Assembly (NCBI RefSeq): GCF_003024195.1
Contig: NZ_KZ679038.1
Span: 372,001-436,000 of the forward strand
From: Streptomyces dioscori
Lineage (GTDB): Bacteria; Actinomycetota; Actinomycetes; Streptomycetales; Streptomycetaceae
Direction of reading: 5' to 3'
Length of the DNA stretch: 64,000 nucleotides
Shown here piece by piece: positions 33,365-41,552 of the stretch. A program made the translations under genes and the position numbers. The notes below the pieces were generated by a model. It was given only the letters and a program-made list of their open reading frames with translations, was not told the origin of the DNA and made no database searches. Every line of letters begins with the position of its first letter. The first letter of the stretch is position 1.

Positions 33365-35644
33365 TTGTCCGGGCCCCATCGCTTTACCCACCGGCGCAGA
33401 CGCGCCGCAGCCCTCGCCCTCACCACCGCGAGCTCGCTGCTCGTCCTCGGCGTCCAGGGCGCACCCGTGTCGGCCGCGCCCGCCGACCCGGGTTCCAGCC
33501 CCTCGAAGATCGTCGCCACACCGCGCGCCGGGGCCGCCCAGCCCGCCCTGTCTCCCGCCGCGCGCACCGCGCTGCTCAAGAGCGCCACCGCCAAGTCAGG
33601 TGACACGGCGAAGCAACTCGGCCTCGGTTCCCGCGAGAAGCTCGTCGTCAAGGATGTCGTCAAGGACGCCGACGGCACGACCCACACGCGGTACGAGCGC
33701 ACGTACGCGGGACTTCCGGTCCTCGGCGGCGACCTGGTGCTGCACGTGAAGAAGGGCCGGACCACCACGACCAAGGCGACCCGCGCCACCATCACGGTGC
33801 CGACGACCACGCCGAAGATCTCCGCGACCGGCGCCGCGGACAAGGCCCTGGCCGTCGGCAAGGCGGCCGACGTGGAGAAGTCCGCGATCGAGGGCAAGCC
33901 CCGCCTCGTCGTGTGGGCCGCCGGGTCCGCCAAGCCGGTCCTGGCCTGGGAGTCCGTCGTCGAAGGGGTCCAGGACGACGGCACGCCCAGCGAACTGCAC
34001 GTCGTCACCGACGCGAGCACCGGGAAGGTCGCAGCCGAGTACGAGGGCGTGCACACCGGAACGGGTCACGGCCAGTACAACGGCGAGGTGTCCGTCGGCA
34101 GCACGCTCTCCGGTTCCTCGTACCAGCTCGTCGACGGCGACCGCGCCGGGCAGCGTACGTACGACCTGAACCAGGGAACGTCCGGCACGGGCACCCTCTT
34201 CTCCGATGACAACGATGTCTGGGGTGACGGCACCCCGGGCAACCGGCAGACCGCCGGCGTGGACGTCGCCTTCGGCGCCGCGGCGACCTGGGACTACTAC
34301 AAGGACGTCCACAACCGCAACGGCATCCGCAACGACGGTGTCGCCGCCTACAGCCGCGCCCACTACGGCAACAACTACGTCAACGCCTTCTGGCAGGACT
34401 CCTGCTTCTGCATGACGTACGGGGACGGCGCGGGCAACGCGGCGCCGCTGACGTCGCTCGACGTGGCGGCCCACGAGATGAGCCACGGCGTCACCGCGGC
34501 GACCGCCAACCTGACGTACTCGGGTGAGTCGGGCGGCCTCAACGAGGCGACCTCGGACATCTTCGCCGCGGCCGTCGAGTTCAACGCCGGTCTTGAGGCG
34601 GACGTCCCCGACTACCTGGTCGGCGAGAAGATCGACATCAACGGCGACGGCACGCCGCTGCGCTACATGGACAAGCCCTCCAAGGACAGCCGCTCCCGCG
34701 ACTACTGGGACGCCTCGCTGGGCAGCATCGACGTCCACTACTCCTCCGGTCCCGCGAACCACTTCTTCTACCTGCTGTCCGAGGGCAGCGGGGCGAAGAC
34801 GATCAACGGGGTCGACTACGACAGCCCGACCGTCGACGGTGTCGCTGTGGCGGGCATCGGCATCGAGAACGCGGCCGACATCTGGTACCGCGCGCTGTCG
34901 ACGTACATGACGTCCTCGACCAACTACGCGGGCGCCAGGACGGCGACACTGCAGGCCGCGACCGATCTCTTCGGGGCCTACAGCGACACCTACCTCGCCG
35001 TGGCCGCCGCCTGGGCGGGCATCAACGTCGGCGACCGCATCGCGCTCGGGACCAACCTCGCCCCGATCGACGACCAGCTCTCCGGCGTCGGCCAGGACGT
35101 GTCCCTGCAGATCGAGGCCTACACCACCAACTCGGACTCGCCCCTGACCTACGAGGTCACCGGCCTGCCCGACGGCCTGACCGCGAGCGACGGCGGACTG
35201 ATCACCGGGGTGCCGACCACCACCGGCACCAGCGAGGTGACCGTGACGGTCACCGACGGCACGGGCTCCACGGCCTCCGACACCTTCGAGTGGCGCGTGG
35301 CGAACATCTACGGCAGCTCCACCCGTGTCGACATCCCCGACAACGGTGCCGCCGTCGAATCGCCCATCACCATCACGGGCCGCCCGGGCAACGCCTCGGC
35401 GACCACCGAGGTGTACGTCAACATCGTCCACACCTACCGGGGCGACCTGACGGTCGATCTGGTGGGCCCCGACGGAACCGTGTACTCGCTGCTGAACCGC
35501 AGCGGGGGTTCCGCGGACAACGTGAACCAGACCTTCACGGTGAACGCCTCGGCGCAGCCCGTCGACGGCACGTGGAAGCTGCGGGTGCGTGACGTGGCGG
35601 CGATCGACGTGGGCTACATCCAGCAGTGGCGCATCACTCCCTGA
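33365..35644 (+). CDS. Secreted M4 (thermolysin-like) metalloprotease with P-domain
   Basis: This 759-aa preproprotein starts at TTG 33365, fixed by AGGAGGAGAAGACA; the frame is open further upstream but has no start signal. A signal peptide (~1-40; RRRRAAALALTTASSLLVLG) is followed by an FTP/PepSY-type propeptide (~60-235; TRYERTYAGLPVLGGDLVLH, PVLAWESVV). The M4 catalytic domain (~245-560) has the zinc motif HEMSH (His370) and GGLNEATSD supplying the third ligand. A putative Ig-like domain (~570-640; GTSEVTVTVTDGTGS) comes next, then a C-terminal proprotein-convertase P-domain (~650-759; IPDNGAAVESPITITG, TYRGDLTVDLVGPDG). It digests extracellular protein, with the P-domain likely aiding folding or substrate binding. 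A hairpin terminator follows. Confidence 0.93.
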   Translation: MSGPHRFTHRRRRAAALALTTASSLLVLGVQGAPVSAAPADPGSSPSKIVATPRAGAAQPALSPAARTALLKSATAKSGDTAKQLGLGSREKLVVKDVVKDADGTTHTRYERTYAGLPVLGGDLVLHVKKGRTTTTKATRATITVPTTTPKISATGAADKALAVGKAADVEKSAIEGKPRLVVWAAGSAKPVLAWESVVEGVQDDGTPSELHVVTDASTGKVAAEYEGVHTGTGHGQYNGEVSVGSTLSGSSYQLVDGDRAGQRTYDLNQGTSGTGTLFSDDNDVWGDGTPGNRQTAGVDVAFGAAATWDYYKDVHNRNGIRNDGVAAYSRAHYGNNYVNAFWQDSCFCMTYGDGAGNAAPLTSLDVAAHEMSHGVTAATANLTYSGESGGLNEATSDIFAAAVEFNAGLEADVPDYLVGEKIDINGDGTPLRYMDKPSKDSRSRDYWDASLGSIDVHYSSGPANHFFYLLSEGSGAKTINGVDYDSPTVDGVAVAGIGIENAADIWYRALSTYMTSSTNYAGARTATLQAATDLFGAYSDTYLAVAAAWAGINVGDRIALGTNLAPIDDQLSGVGQDVSLQIEAYTTNSDSPLTYEVTGLPDGLTASDGGLITGVPTTTGTSEVTVTVTDGTGSTASDTFEWRVANIYGSSTRVDIPDNGAAVESPITITGRPGNASATTEVYVNIVHTYRGDLTVDLVGPDGTVYSLLNRSGGSADNVNQTFTVNASAQPVDGTWKLRVRDVAAIDVGYIQQWRITP

Positions 35645-35692
35645 CGCTCCCTGACTCCCTGGACGCCCCCTGACGCCCTGTCGACACGACAG

Positions 35693-35731
35693 ACCGCCCG
35701 CTCGGACCGTGCCATGGTCCGGGCGGGCGGT
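35693..35731. terminator. Bidirectional hairpin between convergent genes
   Basis: ACCGCCCGCTCGGACC (35693-35708) pairs with GGTCCGGGCGGGCGGT (35716-35731) with one mismatch and a 7-base loop. It lies between the M4 protease and the minus-strand hydrolase. Confidence 0.8.
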
Positions 35732-35755
35732 GCCGTGCGGGCGGGCCGGTGGCTC

Positions 35756-36727
35756 CTACCTCAGCGCCCCGAGCCGTTCCGGTGCGGTCGTGTAAGGGAG
35801 GCCGTCGAGCGGGAGGTCGGTGAGGAAGCGCAGGATCAGGTCCGCGTACTCGGCTTCCCGTTCCAGGTGCACCATGTGGTCGGCGTCGCGGACCAGCAGG
35901 AAGGTCGAATCGGCGATGGCGGCTGCCACGGCACGGTTCTCGTCCGGGGTGCTGACGTCGTCGTGCTCGCCGGTGAACACCAGCGCGCGCACGGCGTCGA
36001 TGGTCTCGGACGGGAGCGGGTCCGAGGCGAGCAGGCGACGGTGGCAGACGGCGTGACGGCGGGCCGCGGCCGGGGTGATCCGGGCGAACTGCCGGTGCAG
36101 CATCCGTGCCACGGTGGCCGACTGGGAGACCTGGTCCCGCAGAGCGGTGTTCAGCAGCGTGGCGGCGGCGCGGCCCGCGATCTCCCGCGAGCCGGAGTCC
36201 GAGAGTGTCCCGTCGACGTCGTCCGCGAGCGCGGCCCGCGCACTCCACACCTGCTCGCAGTCGGAGACCAGCCGCGGGTTCATCCGGTGCGTGGCCCCCG
36301 CCAGGACGAGCCGGGCGACCCGCGCCGGCCGGCTCAGGGCGGCCCGGTAGGCGATCGGCGCGCCGTACGAGGCGCCCAGGAGGTTGATCCGGTCGAAGCC
36401 GAGCCGGTCGGCGACCAGCAGCGCGGCCTCGGCGAGCGCGTCGAAGCCCTGCTCGGCAGGCAGGTCGTCGGCGGTTCCGACACCGGGCAGGTCGACGAAC
36501 ACCAGCGGCAGGTGGGCGCTGAGCCTGCGCTCCAGCCGGGGCCACGCGTACATGTCCTGGAGGGCGCCACCGAGCAGGAGCAGGGGTTCGGTGACCGGGG
36601 GCCGGTCCGAGGTGATGACACGGCAGGTGTAGCGCAGGCCGCGCCATTCCAGGGGTACGAGCTCTTCCCTGGTCTCCTCGGGCGCGTTCCACTCGGGCGG
36701 GTTCCACACGGAGGGGACGGTCGCCAT
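35756..36727 (-). CDS. Alpha/beta hydrolase, last gene of KASIII-ACP operon
   Basis: This 323-aa protein has a classic single-domain alpha/beta-hydrolase layout: LLLLGGALQDMYAWPRLERR (oxyanion region), LVFVDLPGVG, a nucleophile elbow in NLLGASYGAPIAYRAA (Ser in GASYG), a helical cap, an acid in LVFTGEHDDVS and His in DADHMVHLE. The ATG overlaps the stop of the acyl carrier protein gene (TGATG), so the two are translationally coupled. I infer that it releases or transfers the acyl chain held on that ACP, in the role of a thioesterase, but a lactonase or C-C hydrolase is equally possible from sequence alone. Confidence 0.85.
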   Translation of the reverse strand: MATVPSVWNPPEWNAPEETREELVPLEWRGLRYTCRVITSDRPPVTEPLLLLGGALQDMYAWPRLERRLSAHLPLVFVDLPGVGTADDLPAEQGFDALAEAALLVADRLGFDRINLLGASYGAPIAYRAALSRPARVARLVLAGATHRMNPRLVSDCEQVWSARAALADDVDGTLSDSGSREIAGRAAATLLNTALRDQVSQSATVARMLHRQFARITPAAARRHAVCHRRLLASDPLPSETIDAVRALVFTGEHDDVSTPDENRAVAAAIADSTFLLVRDADHMVHLEREAEYADLILRFLTDLPLDGLPYTTAPERLGALR

Positions 36728-36960
36728 CACGGGTTCCCGGCGGCTCGGCTCGCGATGAGGTCGGCCAGGGCGTTGACGGTGGGGGCGCACGAGAGTTCGT
36801 CCTCGGTGAGGAACAGGCCCATGCGGTCCTCCAGTTGCATGGACAGCACGGTCACCGCCATGGAGTCGATACCGGCGTCGGCCAGGGTCGCGTCGGCGGT
36901 GATGGGCGCGGGGGGCAGGCCCGCCTGCGCCGTGAGGATGCCTTTGAGTTCTTCCAGCAC
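36727..36960 (-). CDS. Acyl carrier protein
   Basis: The protein has 77 residues from a GTG start behind AAGGAAA. The four-helix ACP pattern is clear: VLEELKGILTAQAG, ATLADAGIDSMAVTVLSMQL (the Ser of GIDSMA takes phosphopantetheine), FLTEDELSCAPTVNALADLI. It is a discrete ACP, placed between a KASIII enzyme (37-base gap) and a hydrolase (1-base overlap). It is therefore dedicated to this operon and is unlikely to be the fatty-acid-synthase ACP, which would sit with fabD/fabF. Confidence 0.9.
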   Translation of the reverse strand: MLEELKGILTAQAGLPPAPITADATLADAGIDSMAVTVLSMQLEDRMGLFLTEDELSCAPTVNALADLIASRAAGNP

Positions 36961-36997
36961 GTGCTTCGTTTCCTTACGTTCCTGGGCAGATGGATCT

Positions 36998-38038
36998 CTA
37001 CAGCTCCGCGGTGATGCCCGGGGGCCATACGAGGCTGGTGGCGGCCCAGGCGAGCCCGCTGCCGAAAGCGACAACGAGCACGCGGTGCCCAGGTTTCAGC
37101 TTCCCCTCGTCCGCGGCGTGGGCGAGCAGCAGCGGGACGGAGGCCGCCGCGGTGTTGCCGACGTGGGCGATGTTCGAGGGCGTGCGCTCGGGCGGGATGC
37201 CGAGGGCGTCGGCCACGGAGGCGGCGATGCGCCCGTTGGCCTGGTGGACGATCAGCCGGTCGACCTCGTCGAGCGCCCATCCGGCGGCCTGTGCCGCGTC
37301 CCGGGCTGCCTGGCTCATCCGGCGCACCGCGTGCCGGAAGACCTCGTTTCCGCGCATGTGAACGAAGAAGTCGCTCGCGGGCGCGGTGTCCCGCCGGTCG
37401 CGCTCCCGGGCTCCGCCGGCCGGGATGACGATGGCGTCGGCGAGCGAACCGTCGCTTCCCCAGGCGAACGATCCGAGTGCGCCGTCCTGGCCCGGAAGTC
37501 CGGCCTCCAGGACCATGGCTCCCGCGCCGTCGCCGAAGAGCGGGGCAGTCGCGCGGTCCTCGGAGTCGATGATGGCGGACATCGTCTCCGCGCCCACGAC
37601 GACGACCCTGCGGGCGCTGCCCGCGCTGATCAGACCGGCGGCGACGGCCGACGCGTACACGAATCCCGCGCAGCCGGCGGTGACGTCGAACGCGATCGTG
37701 TCGCGCAGGCCGAGCCGGTGGGCGACCGCGGGCGCGGTGGCGGGGCAGTGGTGGTCCGGGGTGGTCGTGGCCAGGACCACGGCGTCGGCGTCCGTGACGC
37801 CGGCCGACCGCATCGCCCGTCGCGCGGCTTCCACGGCCAGGTCTCCCGTGGACACCTCCGTGTCCGCGCGGCGACGCTCCTGGATGCCGATTCTCTCCCG
37901 GATCCACGCGTCGCTGCTGTCCAGCCGGGAGCACAGCTCGTCGTTGGTCACGCGACGGGGTGGAAGATGGGACCCCACACCCGTCACCACCGCGGCCGGC
38001 CCCAGCGGTTCACGGAGTTCCGCACTCGAAACGTTCAT
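36998..38038 (-). CDS. Beta-ketoacyl-ACP synthase III (FabH-like)
   Basis: This 346-aa thiolase-fold enzyme has the full catalytic triad: Cys123 in DVTAGCAGFVYA, His in VHQANGRI and Asn in HVGNTAAAS. WIRERIGIQERR and FGDGAGAMVLE are FabH signatures. The enzyme condenses an acyl-CoA (or other acyl donor) with malonyl-ACP, here presumably on the adjacent ACP. No fabD, fabF or acyltransferase is next to it, so this looks like a specialised copy and not the housekeeping fabH. No Shine-Dalgarno sequence precedes ATG 38038; a start nearer AVVTGVGSHLPP is possible. Confidence 0.92.
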   Translation of the reverse strand: MNVSSAELREPLGPAAVVTGVGSHLPPRRVTNDELCSRLDSSDAWIRERIGIQERRRADTEVSTGDLAVEAARRAMRSAGVTDADAVVLATTTPDHHCPATAPAVAHRLGLRDTIAFDVTAGCAGFVYASAVAAGLISAGSARRVVVVGAETMSAIIDSEDRATAPLFGDGAGAMVLEAGLPGQDGALGSFAWGSDGSLADAIVIPAGGARERDRRDTAPASDFFVHMRGNEVFRHAVRRMSQAARDAAQAAGWALDEVDRLIVHQANGRIAASVADALGIPPERTPSNIAHVGNTAAASVPLLLAHAADEGKLKPGHRVLVVAFGSGLAWAATSLVWPPGITAEL

Positions 38039-38150
38039 TTACTAAGCGTACTTGAGTGAAGGCGGAGAGTTATCTGCGAACCCGGCACCTCATGGGACGG
38101 GAGAGGGGTGAGAGCAGTGGTGGGCGCGTCGGAGTGGTCGGCGCAAGGGA

Positions 38151-38176
38151 GTTCGAACCATCATGAACGGGTTCAT
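38151..38176. promoter_or_regulatory. Two adjacent dyads: GTTCGAAC and ATGAACGGGTTCAT
   Basis: An 8-bp palindrome (38151-38158) and a perfect 6-2-6 inverted repeat (38163-38176) share GTTC/GAAC half-sites. They lie between the divergent KASIII operon and the acidic-protein gene at 38233. A TATAGG hexamer overlaps the end of the second dyad, so a bound repressor would block transcription to the right. Confidence 0.5.
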
Positions 38177-38232
38177 ATAGGCTGCGTACGCTGCCCTTTG
38201 CAGCCTTGTTCCTTCCCCGGGAGAGTCTTTCA

Positions 38233-39489
38233 GTGACCGTAGTGACCGCTCAAACCGAACCGGCCGTTCCGCCCGTCGACCAGGTGCCCGGACAGGCCGC
38301 CGCGGAAACCGGGGAGTTCTGGGTCGAGCCCGAGGCGTCCGTCGACGAGGTGTCGGCGGACGGGGCGCGCGAGGAGACTCCGGCCGCCGGGGCGCACACC
38401 GAGCCTCCGGCGGACGAGGCGCACGCCCAGGATCCGGCGGACGAGGCGCACGCCCAGGTCGCTGGGGACGATGCGGACGCCGACGTCACACCGGACGACG
38501 TGCCCGCCGAGATCACGCGGGACGCCCAGGACTTCGGGGCGTACGTGCGGGCGGGCGGCTGGGCGTTCGCGCTGAAGGTGGCGCGCAGCGTGCGGCCCGG
38601 CGGCGAGACGCCGGGTGAGACGCGGAAGGTCTCGGCGAAGGCCTTCGCGGAGCTGGCCGGGTGCTCTCCCGAGCGGGTCATGCGCTACTACAAGGCGTGG
38701 GACAAGGCGGCCGACGACGGTCTCGTCCCGTACTTCGAGGCGCTGGCGCCCGGGCAGGACGTGGAGCTGCCGGACTCCGACGTGTGGCACTCGTACTACG
38801 TCTCCCGGTCCAGCGCCTCCTCCGAGCGCGGCACGGCGATCACCGCGGCGGCCGAGGCCGAGGGCATCCGGCCGACGAAGGCCCTGGAGGTCGCCGAGAA
38901 CCCCACCGCGCTGCGGGCGGCGATCCTCGCCGACCCCTCCACGGCGAAGGCGGCCCGCGCGGCGCTTCTCGACCGGCTCCAGGAGGACCCGGCGCTGCAG
39001 ACGGAGTGGGCCCGTGACATCGCGCGCACCGACGACCTGAAGAAGGCGGTGGCCACCGAGACGCAGGCGGCCAGCCGCATCGGCTATGTCCGCGACATCG
39101 TGGAGAACGGTCAGGTCAAGACGCCCGCGGGGCAGACGATCGACGCCTCCGCGGAGCTGCGCGCCGAGGCCGAGCGCCACCTCTCGCTCATCGACGAGCT
39201 GGACGAGACCGAGGACACCAGCGAGTGGGCCTCCGAGGCGTTCGACTCGATGAAGGACATCGTCGCCCAGACCATCCAGGCCGACCCGGAACTCCGTCTG
39301 CAGGAGCGGCGTACGAAGTTCTACAGCAGCCTGCAGAAGGCGACGAAGGTCTTCGAGGAGCTGACCTTCGACGACGCCGACGACCTCGACAACCTCTACG
39401 AGGACGACATGCTGCAGCGTCTGGAGGAGCTGCAGGAGGCCATCAGCAGTTGCATCACCACCCTGCGCAAGGCGGCACCGGGCAAGTGA
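38233..39489 (+). CDS. Acidic protein of unknown function, 418 aa
   Basis: GTG 38233 follows GGGAGAG. The first ~105 residues are acidic, Ala/Pro-rich and probably disordered, with a 27-bp direct repeat encoding DEAHAQ(D/V). From ~110 on the protein is helical: FGAYVRAGGWAFALKVARSV, then VSAKAFAELAGCSPERVMRY followed by YKAWDKAA. The latter has the spacing of a helix-turn-helix and is reminiscent of ParB-like DNA binders. The last third is a charged coiled-coil-like helix set (SEWASEAFDSMKDIVAQTIQ, LQERRTKFYSSLQKATKVFE, MLQRLEELQEAISSC). I do not recognise the family; a nucleoid-associated or regulatory role is a guess. Confidence 0.75.
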   Translation: MTVVTAQTEPAVPPVDQVPGQAAAETGEFWVEPEASVDEVSADGAREETPAAGAHTEPPADEAHAQDPADEAHAQVAGDDADADVTPDDVPAEITRDAQDFGAYVRAGGWAFALKVARSVRPGGETPGETRKVSAKAFAELAGCSPERVMRYYKAWDKAADDGLVPYFEALAPGQDVELPDSDVWHSYYVSRSSASSERGTAITAAAEAEGIRPTKALEVAENPTALRAAILADPSTAKAARAALLDRLQEDPALQTEWARDIARTDDLKKAVATETQAASRIGYVRDIVENGQVKTPAGQTIDASAELRAEAERHLSLIDELDETEDTSEWASEAFDSMKDIVAQTIQADPELRLQERRTKFYSSLQKATKVFEELTFDDADDLDNLYEDDMLQRLEELQEAISSCITTLRKAAPGK

Positions 39490-39493
39490 GCGT

Positions 39494-39512
39494 GCCGCCC
39501 TGACAGGGCGGC
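39494..39512 (+). terminator. Short hairpin after the acidic-protein gene
   Basis: The 7-bp arms GCCGCCC and GGGCGGC enclose a TGACA loop, 5 bases after the stop codon. Confidence 0.5.
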
Positions 39513-39579
39513 CCCGGTCGGTCGGCCGACTCTGCGCGGCCGGCCGTCACTCCTCGTACGGTCGTCACTCGTCCAACGG

Positions 39580-40512
39580 TCACTCCTCGAACGGCGCGGC
39601 GAGCAGGAGATCCTCGACCGTGGGCACCGGGAATTCGGGGAGGTGACGGCGGCCGACTTCGGCGAAGGGGTGCATGAGCACCGACATGGGTTTGGTGCGG
39701 CACAGCGAAAGAATGTTGTCGAGCGCGTCCTTCTTGAACCCTTCCCTGGGGAAGGCCGCCAGTATTTCCTCAAGGGTGTCGGGCGGAATGCGCTGCAGTT
39801 CGTTCCCCGAGAAATCGACTCCCGAGCCCACGGAGACCATCGCGATCTCAGGCCTCTTCCGCGTGGCGATACCGGCGTTGGTGTGCAGGGCGATCGCGTC
39901 CCAGACGACCGCCACGCGTTCGGCCGGCACGCGCTGTTCCCGCAGGAATCGCTGTGCGGCGTCGGCGCCGTCGACCTCGAAGCGCTCGTCCGGGGTCTGG
40001 TACGCCCTGACCAGCCCGAGGTCGTGCAGTGCGGCGGCGACGAACGCGAGTTCCCTGTCGTAGCGGACGCCGCCTCGGTCGTAGAGCAGGGAGCCGAACA
40101 GGTACGTCCGCATGACGTGGTTGTAGAGCGTCCCCGAGGACACGCTCCGCACGAACTGCGCTGTCCTCTGCGCCAGTTCGCTGGTGGGGATGCGCACTCC
40201 GGCCACGGTCCTGGGCAGGGTGTCCGCACCGGAGGCGGAGGCGTGGGCGCGCGCCGCCGGTTCCGCTGCTGCGGCGGGAGCGGACACCGCGGTGGCGAGC
40301 GCGGAAACCGCGCCGATCGCGGCGACACCGGCGCCACGCCCGAGTGCCGTGCGCCGGGTGACACCTTCACTCACGCCGTTCTTGCCGAAATCGCTCGAAC
40401 TGGTATTGCTCGAACTGGGATTGCTCGTACGTGAATTATCCGTACGTGCATTGCCCGTACGTGCATTGCTCATACGTGCATCGCTCGTGCCGTCATTGCT
40501 CTTGTGGGACAT
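39580..40512 (-). CDS. Tat-exported HD-domain protein (putative phosphohydrolase)
   Basis: The conserved core has a twin-arginine signal (TRRTALGRGAGVAAIGAVSA) and an HD domain: LYNHVMRTYLFG, then FVAAALHDLGLV carrying His-Asp, then VVWDAIALHTNAG. This layout resembles cyanamide-hydratase-like HD proteins, which hydrolyse small nitriles or nucleotides; the substrate is unknown. From ATG 40512 (GAGAAGG upstream) the product has 310 residues, and its first 46 are mostly a five-residue repeat (SNART-like) encoded by seven 15-bp units. Such a long, repetitive n-region is odd for Tat export. GTG 40374 (VSEGVTRRTALG) would give a normal signal and leave the repeat in the leader. Confidence 0.8.
   Translation of the reverse strand: MSHKSNDGTSDARMSNARTGNARTDNSRTSNPSSSNTSSSDFGKNGVSEGVTRRTALGRGAGVAAIGAVSALATAVSAPAAAAEPAARAHASASGADTLPRTVAGVRIPTSELAQRTAQFVRSVSSGTLYNHVMRTYLFGSLLYDRGGVRYDRELAFVAAALHDLGLVRAYQTPDERFEVDGADAAQRFLREQRVPAERVAVVWDAIALHTNAGIATRKRPEIAMVSVGSGVDFSGNELQRIPPDTLEEILAAFPREGFKKDALDNILSLCRTKPMSVLMHPFAEVGRRHLPEFPVPTVEDLLLAAPFEE
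40396..40500. repeat. 15-bp tandem array, 7 copies
   Basis: Units start at 40396 and then every 15 bp to 40486. The central copies read CGTACGTGCATTGC(C/T), and the flanking copies are progressively diverged. The units are directly adjacent with no spacers, so this is not a CRISPR array. It lies either in the N-terminal coding region or in the leader of the HD protein, depending on the true start. Confidence 0.9.
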
Positions 40513-40620
40513 GCGGACAGCCTTCTCGTCGGCGGTTGATGCCACGAGCCTATGGACGGCGCCGCGGAGCGAACAGCGGCGAAAATGCCGATCAACTCCG
40601 GATTCTCGCCAGCGCGGCTC

Positions 40621-41364
40621 TCAACCGGCCTGGTCCGCCGACGGAATGCGGTCGAAGATGTCCTTGAGGGTGTTCCGCATCCCCAGGCAGAAGATTTCGG
40701 CGGGGTGTTCACCCAGGAACGTGGTGTGCCCGAACACCTCCAGGACGACCAGGCCGTGCATGTGCCCCCACGCGCTCATGACGAGTGCGGTCATGAGCGG
40801 CGGCAGAGCGTCCTGACCGGTCGGCGGCAACCCGTCCAGATATGCCACGAACCCGGGCGACAGCTCCGAGGCGTCGACCGCGGCCAGTTGTGCCGGGGTG
40901 AAGCCGGCGAACATCTCACGCTCGAAGATCGCGCCCATCCGGCGCACCGCCTGGGTGGTCACTCCCTCGACGGGAGCCTCGTAGTACCTCAACGGAGTGC
41001 CGTACAGGAGCTGGAACCGCTCGGGATGGTCGACGGCCCACCGGCGATAGCCCTCGGCGGCGGCCACCACCCGCTCCAGGGGCGAGTCCTCCCGTGAGAC
41101 GTCGACGGCACCCTGGACGGCGTCGCCCAGGGCTTCGTACGCCTTCGCTATGAGGGCCGTGACCAGCTCGTCGCGGCTCGGGAAGTAGTGGTAGAGCGCC
41201 TGCACGGTCATGCCGAGGCTCCGGGCGACGGCACGCAGCGACAGGGCCGCGGGGCCGCTCTCGGCGATCTGGCGTTCGGCCGCGTCCAGGATTTCCTGGG
41301 TGGCGGCCGCTCGCCGCCGCTGACGCAGAGAGGGCAGGGCGGTCGTGTGTCCGTCGACGGGCAT
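40621..41364 (-). CDS. TetR-family regulator with WHG-type C-terminal domain
   Basis: The protein has 247 residues. The N-terminal HTH is AALSLRAVARSLGMTVQALY followed by HYFPSRDELV (residues ~40-75), after a basic RQRRRAAATQEILDAAERQI. The C-terminal ligand domain includes AWGHMHGLVVLEVFGH, the signature of the TetR_C WHG group. ATG 41364 is the likely start, though the ribosome site is weak. A perfect 13-bp palindrome lies 62 bases upstream and is probably its own operator. No obvious target gene is adjacent except the divergently read region toward the sigma-factor gene end. Confidence 0.88.
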   Translation of the reverse strand: MPVDGHTTALPSLRQRRRAAATQEILDAAERQIAESGPAALSLRAVARSLGMTVQALYHYFPSRDELVTALIAKAYEALGDAVQGAVDVSREDSPLERVVAAAEGYRRWAVDHPERFQLLYGTPLRYYEAPVEGVTTQAVRRMGAIFEREMFAGFTPAQLAAVDASELSPGFVAYLDGLPPTGQDALPPLMTALVMSAWGHMHGLVVLEVFGHTTFLGEHPAEIFCLGMRNTLKDIFDRIPSADQAG

Positions 41365-41426
41365 ACGGCGACCGTACGACGTCAACTCCGCCCGCGTACG
41401 CCGATTTTGAAAACCAAGAGGAAAAT

Positions 41427-41439
41427 CTGACACTGTCAG
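41427..41439. promoter_or_regulatory. TetR-type operator palindrome CTGACACTGTCAG
   Basis: This perfect 13-bp palindrome lies upstream of the TetR gene. TGACA-n-TGTCA sites are typical autoregulatory operators of TetR repressors. Confidence 0.6.
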
Positions 41440-41552
41440 GCAGACTGCGTGCGGCTCAGTCGCCCCGTCACGCAGCGGCCCCGTCGGTCGGCCACTACGT
41501 CATGCTGCGGCCCCCTCGGTCGGCCGCCCCGTCGCTCGGCGGCCCGGATCAA

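Noticed and set aside
40396..40500. CRISPR array
   Set aside because: The seven 15-bp units abut with no spacers and no cas genes are nearby; it is a simple tandem repeat.
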